Origin: an uncultured Spirochaetales bacterium
Lineage (GTDB): Bacteria; Spirochaetota; Spirochaetia; Treponematales; Treponemataceae
Reading direction: 5' to 3'
DNA: 6,591 nt
NCBI GenBank assembly: GCA_946061495.1
Contig: CAMGSV010000139.1
Location: 1 to 6,591, forward strand
Position numbers and translations under genes: made by a program. The notes under the pieces were generated by a model. That model made no database searches. It was not told where the DNA came from and saw nothing but the letters and a program-made list of their open reading frames with translations. This document shows, in pieces, positions 1-5,808 of the stretch; positions within the stretch are counted from its first letter, which is position 1, and each line of letters starts with the position of its first letter.

Positions 1-118
1 CCATAATGGCAAAAACCCCATCCTTTCCTTCAATCGCCTTCATGCTCTTGTCCATGGACGAACATCCTCCTATCAAAATCATACAGGCACCTACCAGTGC
101 CATAAAATTCTTCATCAT
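1..118 (-). CDS. N-terminus of a putative lipoprotein (partial, cut by window edge)
   Basis: Only the first 39 residues are in the window. The protein begins with MMKN, a hydrophobic stretch, and the lipobox-like LIGGC ending at residue 19. It should therefore be lipidated on Cys19 after signal peptidase II cleavage and anchored in a membrane. The mature part begins SSMDKSMKAIEGKDGVFAIM. The ribosome site AAGGAG overlaps the stop of the gene upstream. It lies 5 bases from the first ATG and 8 from the second (position 115), so the second ATG is equally possible. Only 9 bases separate it from the upstream exported-protein gene, so the two are probably co-transcribed. The final GVFAIM resembles the opening strand of cyclophilin-type prolyl isomerases in some spirochaete lipoproteins, but this is a weak hint and the function stays unassigned. 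Confidence 0.72.
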   Translation of the reverse strand, partial: MMKNFMALVGACMILIGGCSSMDKSMKAIEGKDGVFAIM

Positions 119-127
119 CTTTTCTCC

Positions 128-970
128 TTAGTCCTCAAGAGACTCCAGCTCCTTTGCCATAAGATAGTTTTCCCTGAACCATTCATGCAGGGCGGTGATT
201 CGTGCTCCAAAGGAATTATTCAGCCTCGACTCAAACAGGGACAGGGCGGGAAAATTCACCTTCGCCCCAACATACATAACAAGGTACGAGCCCTTATCAA
301 GAATATCGATGTTAAAAACGAGATTGTTAGCCTTTACTGCAGTTATGAACCCCACCTTCAAGGGCTCCACCAGCCGAATCACCAGGGACACCTCGTTCTC
401 ACGCTGCCTGTAGTCCATCCGATAGTAGTTCTTTCCGAATGATTCGTCCTCCTGAAAGGCGTACACCGAAAGGTTGTCGGCGGAGCCCTCCAGCTGGTCG
501 GGAATCCAGTTCCTGTCGTCAGGATTGTCGATGGTGTAGGACCTTGAGTACAAGGTCTTCATCTTCCGGTTGCTGTGGGAGTAGTACTGGATTCCCTCCA
601 TGGAGGACACCGACCGCAAAATCCTTGATATGAGCTGGGTGTCAAAATCCTCCGTGCTGGAGCCCTCCGGCTTTTCGATCAAAAAAAGGGACTCCGCCAC
701 GAATACAGGACGCTTCCCTTCCGTCCAGGTATCCTTCAAAGCTCTTCCCAACTCCGTGTCGGGAAACAGGGTGAATTCGGATCCGTCCACCTTGTAGTGT
801 TGAGTCCGAACCTCTCCCTTTTCCAGCAGCTGGGCAAAGACATCCTGTTTTATCTCATGAGCCTGATCCACATTTTCCTGAGCGAAGAGTCCTGCCAAAA
901 GAAATGCGGCAAGACCCAGACACCATATCATTTTCCGGCGCCCAAAACAAGTATACAATCTATGCTTCAT
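128..970 (-). CDS. Exported protein C of unknown function (DUF6675-like family)
   Basis: This is a 280-residue protein with a basic N-region, a hydrophobic core (residues 15-30) and a likely signal peptidase I site after LFA at 30. It is therefore expected in the periplasm or at the cell surface. No enzyme motif is visible. From residue 43 to 262 it aligns without gaps to protein B at 2271-3062, with about 75% identity by eye, and more distantly to protein A at 1003-1800. Shared blocks include PVFVAESLFLIEK, RxxSSMEGI, IPDQ at 156-159 and a C-terminal ALHEWF near 261-265, which matches VYHWF in protein A. I see no Shine-Dalgarno before ATG 970. An internal ATG at 931 (residue 14) would leave a weaker signal peptide without charges, so the longer start is preferred. 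It sits 32 bases after gene A. The family name is from memory. Confidence 0.85.
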   Translation of the reverse strand: MKHRLYTCFGRRKMIWCLGLAAFLLAGLFAQENVDQAHEIKQDVFAQLLEKGEVRTQHYKVDGSEFTLFPDTELGRALKDTWTEGKRPVFVAESLFLIEKPEGSSTEDFDTQLISRILRSVSSMEGIQYYSHSNRKMKTLYSRSYTIDNPDDRNWIPDQLEGSADNLSVYAFQEDESFGKNYYRMDYRQRENEVSLVIRLVEPLKVGFITAVKANNLVFNIDILDKGSYLVMYVGAKVNFPALSLFESRLNNSFGARITALHEWFRENYLMAKELESLED

Positions 971-977
971 AAATAGA

Positions 978-1006
978 ATTATCGTCTATAGTCCTCAATG
1001 AATCAA
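978..1006 (-). promoter_or_regulatory. Possible sigma70-type promoter for gene C
   Basis: Read on the minus strand there is a TTGATT at 1006-1001, a 17-base spacer and a GATAAT at 983-978. The -35 overlaps the stop codon of gene A. A start of transcription 7 or so bases after the -10 would fall at about the A of ATG 970, giving a leaderless mRNA. That would fit the absence of a ribosome site there. The -10 hexamer is identical to the one proposed for rpmH. AT-rich gaps yield such matches by chance, so this is tentative. Confidence 0.3.
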
Positions 1007-1800
1007 AACTGTGTCAAAAACCAGTGGTAAACGGCATCCATGCGGGTAATCATTGAGTCCTGCACCTCCTTCCGCACATTCACCAGGGGAATGCTGTTGG
1101 CTGCCACATCAGTGGTCAGGTAGAGCAGGAGGCTGTCCCCCACATCAATGGCCATGATGCTGATTTTCAGGTTGCTGGGGTCAACAGCCTTTACGCCAAA
1201 GCGGTTCATGGGAACACCAAGGAGGAAGGTTGAATACAACACATTATTGCTCTGGTGATAGTTCAGCTTGAACTTCAGGTCGCCATAGACATCATCATCC
1301 TGATAGCAGTAGGAAACCTGGCCATCTGCATTTCCGGTGTTCTGATCCGGAATGGCACTGTTTGAATTGAGGTCGGAAATCATGTATACCTTCTCGTACA
1401 GCACCTTCCCCTTTCCGGCCTTGTTGAAGTCGTACTGCATTCCCTGCATCTTGCTGATGGAGCGAAACACCTTTGAAACCTCGTCGATGGTGACAGCATC
1501 CAGCTTCTGTGAGCCCTTCTCCTTAAGCTCGCTCTTGGGAACGAGATACAGGAACTCCGCCACAAAGGGAACGTTCTTGCTTCCCTTGGCAATCTTCTCA
1601 GACTCGATCCTGGACTTGTAGGGAGTATTGGGGATGAGGCTCAGGCTTGTGTCATTCGCCTCATGGATAATCTCAATCTTTCCCTTTGACTTCAGCTCGT
1701 TGAGGTAATTGCCGCTCACAAGATTCTCAAGCTTTGTTTCCTGTGCAAAGGCAGCAAGGCACCCTACCAGCAAAACGGCCAAAAACATACACTTCTTCAT
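1003..1800 (-). CDS. Exported protein A of unknown function (divergent DUF6675-like paralogue)
   Basis: This is a 265-residue protein starting at an ATG with a good AGGAG site 7 bases upstream. The signal peptide ends AAFA before Gln20, so export by Sec and cleavage by signal peptidase I is likely. LLVGC at 10-14 resembles a lipobox but lies very early and the hydrophobic stretch continues past it, so lipidation is less likely. It belongs to the same family as proteins B and C but is far more diverged. Common positions include VPFVAEFLYLVPK (77-89), RSISKMQGMQY (113-123), IPDQ (150-153), a DD-VYG block near 169, DPSNLKISI (207-215) and a final HWFLTQF. No catalytic signature is evident. It follows jag' across a 73-base gap holding an inverted repeat, so it may begin its own transcript. 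Confidence 0.85.
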   Translation of the reverse strand: MKKCMFLAVLLVGCLAAFAQETKLENLVSGNYLNELKSKGKIEIIHEANDTSLSLIPNTPYKSRIESEKIAKGSKNVPFVAEFLYLVPKSELKEKGSQKLDAVTIDEVSKVFRSISKMQGMQYDFNKAGKGKVLYEKVYMISDLNSNSAIPDQNTGNADGQVSYCYQDDDVYGDLKFKLNYHQSNNVLYSTFLLGVPMNRFGVKAVDPSNLKISIMAIDVGDSLLLYLTTDVAANSIPLVNVRKEVQDSMITRMDAVYHWFLTQF

Positions 1801-1831
1801 AAAACCACTCCTAGCTCAAATATAGTATATA

Positions 1832-1860
1832 TAACAAAGGGGCGAAATGTCCCTTTGTTA
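1832..1860 (-). terminator. Inverted repeat after jag', possible transcription terminator
   Basis: Two perfect 10-base arms, TAACAAAGGG and CCCTTTGTTA, flank a 9-base loop. They lie 13 bases beyond the jag' stop codon and 32 bases before gene A. On the minus strand the stem is followed by an AT-rich tract (TATATATACTATATTT), which is not an uninterrupted U run. It may be an imperfect intrinsic terminator for the jag-B-jag' transcript. It could also be a leader element or operator for gene A, whose promoter would have to lie in the same short gap. Confidence 0.5.
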
Positions 1861-1873
1861 CAAATTTGAAAAA

Positions 1874-2293
1874 TCAACGGACACCCTTGTAGATAACCCG
1901 CACCTGCTTGTACAGGCCGTCTCCCTCGCTCTTCGTCTCCACATCGCTGATGTCATTCAGCGTGGTGTGGATGAGCCGCCGCTCAAAGGGATTCATCGGC
2001 TCCAGCAGCATGGACTTCCGGCTCATGCGAACCTTGTCCGCCACTGTATAGGCAAGACGCACCAAGGACTCCTCCCGGCGAATCCGATAGTTTTCGGTAC
2101 CCAGAATCACCCGCAAATCCTCACGGCCAAGGCGGCCTGCATACGCATTCGCCAGCAGCTGCAGGGCATCAAGATTCTTTCCCTTGCGTCCAATGAGGAT
2201 GGAAGACTTGGAGGAATTGAGCCGCATTCCCAGCTTGTGGTCCTCCTGGAACATGATTTCGACGGTTACATCATATCCCATCTTCCGAATCAT
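1874..2293 (-). CDS. Truncated Jag/KhpB paralogue (KH and R3H domains only), jag'
   Basis: From ATG 2293 this encodes 139 residues that match the full Jag upstream from its Met94 to the end, with about 7 differences. It keeps the KH domain with the GRKG loop and NLDALQLL, then the R3H domain with NYRIRREESL and ERRLIH. The Jag_N domain and linker are absent, so it could bind RNA but would lack whatever partner contact Jag_N makes. The frame is intact and most base differences from jag are silent, which argues for function or gene conversion and against decay. The start is uncertain: TTG 2305 (143 residues), ATG 2293 and ATG 2281 all lie inside the end of gene B, and none has a Shine-Dalgarno. 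Translation would depend on coupling to gene B, whose stop lies just inside this frame. A pseudogene remains possible. Confidence 0.72.
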   Translation of the reverse strand: MIRKMGYDVTVEIMFQEDHKLGMRLNSSKSSILIGRKGKNLDALQLLANAYAGRLGREDLRVILGTENYRIRREESLVRLAYTVADKVRMSRKSMLLEPMNPFERRLIHTTLNDISDVETKSEGDGLYKQVRVIYKGVR

Positions 2294-2298
2294 GGAGG
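1874..2298 (-). repeat. Direct repeat copy 2 of the jag 3' segment
   Basis: These 425 bases match 3062-3486 without a single insertion or deletion, with about 40 mismatches counted by eye (roughly 90% identity). Homology begins at CCTCCATG inside jag codons 92-94 and ends essentially at the jag stop codon. Beyond the stop the two copies diverge at once, one leading to the inverted repeat and gene A, the other into gene B. Confidence 0.92.
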
Positions 2299-3062
2299 GC
2301 AGCAATGCGTGAGCAAAAAGATTTGTTTAATTTGTTCTCCAGCATTGAGATTGCCGGAAATTTAACCTTTGCGCCAATATACATCACCAGATATTCACCC
2401 TTGTCCAGTACATCGATGTTGAACACCAGGTTGTTGGGTTTTACCGCAGTTATAAAGCCATACTTTAAAGAATCCTCCAGCCGAATCACCATGAAAACCT
2501 CATTTGCACGCTGTCTATAATCAATCCGATAATAGTTTTTGCCAAAGGAACCATCCTCCTGAAAGGCATATACGGAAAGATTGTCAGCCGAACCATCCAG
2601 CTGATCGGGAATTCTATTCCCATCATCGGGATTGTCTATAGTGTACGACTGGGAATATAAGGTCTTCATCCGCTTTTCACTGTTGGAATAGTATTCAATT
2701 CCCTCCATTGAAGAAATTGACCTCATAATCCGAGAAATAAGGTCGGTATCCAGCTTTCCAGTATCGAATCCTTCTGGCTTTTCTATGAGAAAAAGCGACT
2801 CGGCAACAAATACTGGAGCCTTCCTTTCAGTCCAGGTCTCCTTCAGTGAGGCTCCCAACTCAGTCTTTGGAAAAAGGCTGGACTCAGCACCATCTTCCTT
2901 GAAATGCTGTTTCCGAACTTCTCCCTTTTCTACCAGTTGTTGGAAAACATCTGGATCAAGCTCAGGACTAGGTGCCAATGAAACCTCATTGGCACTAGCC
3001 ATGGTGAAAAGAAAAAAACTACCCGCTAAAAAAGATAGTATTTTTTTTCTCAGTTTAAACAT
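2271..3062 (-). CDS. Exported protein B of unknown function, 3' end fused into jag' (DUF6675-like family)
   Basis: From ATG 3062 this is 263 residues; a TTG one codon earlier is the alternative. The ATG overlaps the jag stop by one base (TGATG), so translation is probably coupled to jag. A signal peptide with RKK, a hydrophobic core and ASA before Asn25 predicts export. Family blocks match protein C without gaps for 220 residues at about 75% identity: PVFVAESLFLIEK, SSMEGI, IPDQ, NLSVYAFQED and GFITAVKPNNLVFNID. Homology stops at ALH. Protein C continues with EWFRENYL, whereas here the last residues, DSEDGI, are read out of frame from jag' DNA. The conserved Trp-Phe end is therefore lost and the protein is about 18 residues shorter at that end. 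It may still fold; whether it is functional is unclear. Confidence 0.83.
   Translation of the reverse strand: MFKLRKKILSFLAGSFFLFTMASANEVSLAPSPELDPDVFQQLVEKGEVRKQHFKEDGAESSLFPKTELGASLKETWTERKAPVFVAESLFLIEKPEGFDTGKLDTDLISRIMRSISSMEGIEYYSNSEKRMKTLYSQSYTIDNPDDGNRIPDQLDGSADNLSVYAFQEDGSFGKNYYRIDYRQRANEVFMVIRLEDSLKYGFITAVKPNNLVFNIDVLDKGEYLVMYIGAKVKFPAISMLENKLNKSFCSRIAALHDSEDGI
2292..2951 (-). repeat. Coding region of gene B duplicated in gene C (185-844)
   Basis: These 220 codons align without gaps to 185-844, with 54 amino acid differences counted by eye. The signal peptides and short linkers upstream of DVF do not align well. Gene C is visibly richer in G+C at silent positions. Together with the jag/jag' repeat this forms a nested duplicated arrangement with a shared breakpoint near 2291-2298. 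Confidence 0.88.
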
Positions 3063-3486
3063 CAACGAACACCCTTGTAGATAACTCGTACCTGCTTATA
3101 CAAGCCGTCTCCCTCGCTCTTTGTCTCCACATCGCTGATATCGTTCAATGTGGTGTGGATAAGACGCCGCTCAAAGGGATTCATCGGCTCCAGCAGCACG
3201 GATTTCCGGCTCATGCGAACCTTGTCTGCCACTGTATATGCAAGACGAACCAGAGACTCCTCCCGGCGAATCCGATAGTTCTCAGTATCGAGAATCACCC
3301 GGATGTCCTCACGGCCAAGGCGACCTGCATATACATTCACCAGCAGCTGCAGTGCATCAAGATTCTTTCCCTTCCGTCCAATGAGGATGGAAGACTTGGA
3401 GGAATTAAGCCGAATTCCCAACTTGTGATCCTCCCGGAACATGATTTCCACAGTAACATCATATCCCATCTTCCGAATCATGGAGG
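3062..3486 (-). repeat. Direct repeat copy 1: 3' segment of full-length jag
   Basis: This is the partner of the repeat at 1874-2298 and lies within the intact jag gene. It is the likely parent copy, because the full gene sits in the conserved position after yidC. Confidence 0.92.
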
Positions 3487-3760
3487 CGGTAAAATCGATC
3501 AGCTTTTTCTCGAACTCGTCCTGAGGGAGAGGATCTGCAAAAAGAGTCTTTTTAGCTGGTGCAGAATTGTCAGACTCAGATGCACCATGCTCAACTTCAT
3601 CAACAGTATGAACACGAATCTTTACAAATCCCTTCTTGAACAAACCATTCTTCTGTGACTCGATAATTTCCACATCAAACTGATCCCGTTCCAGTCCCAG
3701 CTCTGCTGCTGCCATCTCAATAGCTTCTTTTTCAGTTTTTCCTTCGTACTCGTATGTCAT
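3062..3760 (-). CDS. jag: RNA-binding protein Jag/KhpB
   Basis: This is a 232-residue cytoplasmic RNA-binding protein (also called KhpB or EloR in other bacteria). In Gram-positives it partners the small KH protein KhpA and affects elongation and division; its role in spirochaetes is not clear. Domains in order: Jag_N at 2-52 (EYEGKTEKEAIEMA, then FKKGFVKIRV), a short acidic linker to about 88, KH at about 90-155 with the GRKG loop at 128-131, and R3H at about 160-230 with NYRIRREESL and an Arg-x3-His at 198-202. The start has AAGGAG 7 bases upstream, and the gene follows yidC by 30 bases, the usual arrangement. Its 3' 425 bases are duplicated downstream as jag'. The stop overlaps the start of exported protein gene B. 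Confidence 0.96.
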   Translation of the reverse strand: MTYEYEGKTEKEAIEMAAAELGLERDQFDVEIIESQKNGLFKKGFVKIRVHTVDEVEHGASESDNSAPAKKTLFADPLPQDEFEKKLIDFTASMIRKMGYDVTVEIMFREDHKLGIRLNSSKSSILIGRKGKNLDALQLLVNVYAGRLGREDIRVILDTENYRIRREESLVRLAYTVADKVRMSRKSVLLEPMNPFERRLIHTTLNDISDVETKSEGDGLYKQVRVIYKGVR

Positions 3761-3790
3761 GATAATTCTCCTTCAAATTGCGCTAACTAA

Positions 3791-5557
3791 TTACTTCTTC
3801 TTCCGAGGAACAAAGACCTTTTTATCTGCAGCCTTATTCAGTTCCATTTCCGCACGCTTCGCCTTCATCATTCTGTTGATAATCATCTGCTGGAAGAGCT
3901 GCAAAACGTTACTTACGGTCCAGTACAGAAGAAGTCCTGCGGGGGCGTTGTAGAAGATGAAGAAGAAGAAGATGGGCATACCATACATCATGATCTTCAT
4001 CTGTGTACTATTTCCACCGGTAGCCCCCGCCTGGGTAATCTTCCCGAAGAACAACTGTGAAACCAAATAAATAACAGGCAGAATATGAATTTGGTTGCCA
4101 ACCACCGGTAGAGTAACTGGAAGAGGAATATTATCTCCCACGGAAAGGTCGGGAATCCAGCCGGGAATGAACATGGCTCCACGGAACTCAAAGTAGTTGT
4201 TGAACAGGTTGTACATGGCAAAAATCAGCGGAAACTGAATCAGCAGGGGCAGACAACCGGACAATGGATTGTAGCCCGCCTCCTTATAAAGCTTGGACAT
4301 CTCCATGTTCAGCTTTTCAGGCTGGTCACGGTACTTTTCCTGCAGCTCCTGCATCCTTGGCTGAATCTCCTGCATCTTCAAGGTTCCCATGGAGCTCTTC
4401 TTGGTAAGGGGGAACAAAAGAATCTTTATCAGGATGGTGAGGATGATGATTGAGACTCCCCAGTTGGGAATAATCTTGTAAATCAACTCCATGCAGAATT
4501 TGAGAATGGTCTCCAACCAAGACAAGATTCCAGTGGATTGAAGGCTCTCGTTCAACCTGAGACCAGAAAGACCCCAAGGATTCTCATCGGCATTGTTGTA
4601 AATCTTCAGGTCCTTTTCTGTGCGAGGACCGACATAGAAATAGTATGAGTCCTTACTAACTGATTCCATGATAGCCTTTCTGGTCATCATGACCTGGGCG
4701 TTGGCATAGTTGTTGACCTCCACCTTGGTGGAATATTCCACATCCAGCATGGTGTCAGGCTTTACCGGAATACCCAGAATCTCAAAATACTTTCCACCGA
4801 CACCTGTCCAGGTGTATTCCTTGTCATAAATCTCCGTTTTTTCTGCACCGAGAATCTGCTTCTTTTTCTTGCTTCCATCAAAGGACATGAAGGTGCGATT
4901 CTCATACCTATTAGTCTTTGCATTAAAATAAGGACCAATCTGGGGAGAAGTTCTGATGGTGTAGGCCGCATCGCCAAAGGATAAGCGGGTCATTCCGTCA
5001 GAGCCATCCACGCTTACGTCAAGACGGAACAGATAGTCATCCTTCTTAAAATTGTACTGCTTTGCAAACACGTACTTTCCACCGTTTCTTGAATCCTCAT
5101 AGGTCTTGTAGAAGCCCACGGTGTACTCGTCAATCTGCTTCACATGGAACAAATCCTGAATGATTCCATTCTCTGCCTCACCGAAAGATACTGAAAAAGC
5201 CCTGTTGCTGGCAGAAACATTGTCCGCCATTTGAACTCCCGACTCACCGTCACGATGCTCCAGCAACTCGTAGCCGATTATATCTCCACCACGGTTAGTG
5301 AGAGTAATGCGGGCCTTTCCCGTGTTGATGACAATTTGCTGCTCCTGAATTGCTTCCTCACTGTCGGGATAGGCCATAGCAAGGCTGCCGGAAGAAACTC
5401 CCGTAGACTCCGATATAGTGACATCAAGGGAAGGCTGCTCCTGAACTACAACTGTCTCCTGAGCCGGCTTCGATGGAAACACCACCGTCTGCAGAAAGGT
5501 AAAGGTGATAAGAACAATCGTAGACAAAATGATTGCTATTATTGTGTTTTTTTCCAT
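3791..5557 (-). CDS. yidC: Membrane protein insertase YidC
   Basis: This 588-residue inner-membrane insertase and chaperone inserts proteins alone or with SecYEG. Length and layout are of the Gram-negative type: a first membrane segment at 5-27, then a large periplasmic beta-rich domain at about 70-330. The conserved core at about 345-565 has NWGVSIIILTILIK, a basic cytoplasmic hairpin (KMQEIQPRMQELQEKY), GCLPLLIQFPLIFAMYNL and the late FYNAPAGLLLYWTVSN segments. The groove position that is Arg366 in E. coli YidC aligns to Lys378, a conservative change. A basic tail (VPRKKK) may contact ribosomes. The ATG has AGGAG 10 bases upstream, and 29 bases separate it from yidD. The flanking rnpA, yidD and jag genes support the assignment. 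Confidence 0.97.
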   Translation of the reverse strand: MEKNTIIAIILSTIVLITFTFLQTVVFPSKPAQETVVVQEQPSLDVTISESTGVSSGSLAMAYPDSEEAIQEQQIVINTGKARITLTNRGGDIIGYELLEHRDGESGVQMADNVSASNRAFSVSFGEAENGIIQDLFHVKQIDEYTVGFYKTYEDSRNGGKYVFAKQYNFKKDDYLFRLDVSVDGSDGMTRLSFGDAAYTIRTSPQIGPYFNAKTNRYENRTFMSFDGSKKKKQILGAEKTEIYDKEYTWTGVGGKYFEILGIPVKPDTMLDVEYSTKVEVNNYANAQVMMTRKAIMESVSKDSYYFYVGPRTEKDLKIYNNADENPWGLSGLRLNESLQSTGILSWLETILKFCMELIYKIIPNWGVSIIILTILIKILLFPLTKKSSMGTLKMQEIQPRMQELQEKYRDQPEKLNMEMSKLYKEAGYNPLSGCLPLLIQFPLIFAMYNLFNNYFEFRGAMFIPGWIPDLSVGDNIPLPVTLPVVGNQIHILPVIYLVSQLFFGKITQAGATGGNSTQMKIMMYGMPIFFFFIFYNAPAGLLLYWTVSNVLQLFQQMIINRMMKAKRAEMELNKAADKKVFVPRKKK

Positions 5558-5586
5558 AAAGATAAAACTCCTGAAACAGTCAAAAC

Positions 5587-5808
5587 TTATGGAACGGGAT
5601 CATATCCTCCCTTGCAGAAAGGATTACATCTCAATATACGTTTGACTGTCAAATAGGTTCCTTGGAAGGGACCATGTCGTTGAATTGCCTCCAAGGCATA
5701 GGACGAACACGTAGGATAAAACCTACAACTTGGAGGAAAAAGAGGTGAAATACAGATTTGATAAAAACGGATGAGTACACACAAAAATCGAACCAGAAGT
5801 TTTTTCAT
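5587..5808 (-). CDS. yidD: Membrane protein insertion efficiency factor YidD
   Basis: This 73-residue protein is a small inner-membrane-associated factor that aids YidC-dependent insertion. The sequence shows nearly the whole family signature: an N-terminal amphipathic stretch (KKLLVRFLCVLIRFYQ), ISPLFPPSCRFYPTCSSYA, EAIQRHGPFQG, then RILRCNPFCKGGYDPVP. The length is normal for the family. Its ATG overlaps the rnpA stop as ATGA, so translation is probably coupled. yidC follows 29 bases later. The Cys-rich PTCS and RCNP motifs are intact. Confidence 0.96.
   Translation of the reverse strand: MKKLLVRFLCVLIRFYQICISPLFPPSCRFYPTCSSYALEAIQRHGPFQGTYLTVKRILRCNPFCKGGYDPVP

Noticed and set aside
1003..1800. 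Protein A as a lipoprotein through LLVGC
   Set aside because: The cysteine is at residue 14, early for a lipobox, and the hydrophobic stretch continues to a better AFA cleavage site.
2271..2330. A frameshifted fusion of protein B with jag' (one base lost in the TTTTT run would join the frames)
   Set aside because: B keeps homology with C in its own frame past the T run up to ALH, so the frame is native and the change of frame is at the duplication join. B is also exported while Jag acts in the cytoplasm.
1847..2365. A 172-codon plus-strand open frame, with a similar 167-codon frame at 3155-3658
   Set aside because: Both lie opposite the KH-R3H coding region and resemble each other only because that DNA is duplicated. 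They have no ribosome site, and the silent changes in jag cause amino acid changes in them.
1874..3486. A mobile element carrying the jag copy
   Set aside because: There is no transposase, terminal inverted repeat or target duplication; the ends fit short-homology recombination.
3759..3953. Plus-strand frames at 3759-3953 and 5231-5656, and minus-strand alternates inside yidC
   Set aside because: They are shadows of yidC and yidD in other frames, with no ribosome sites or recognisable protein content.
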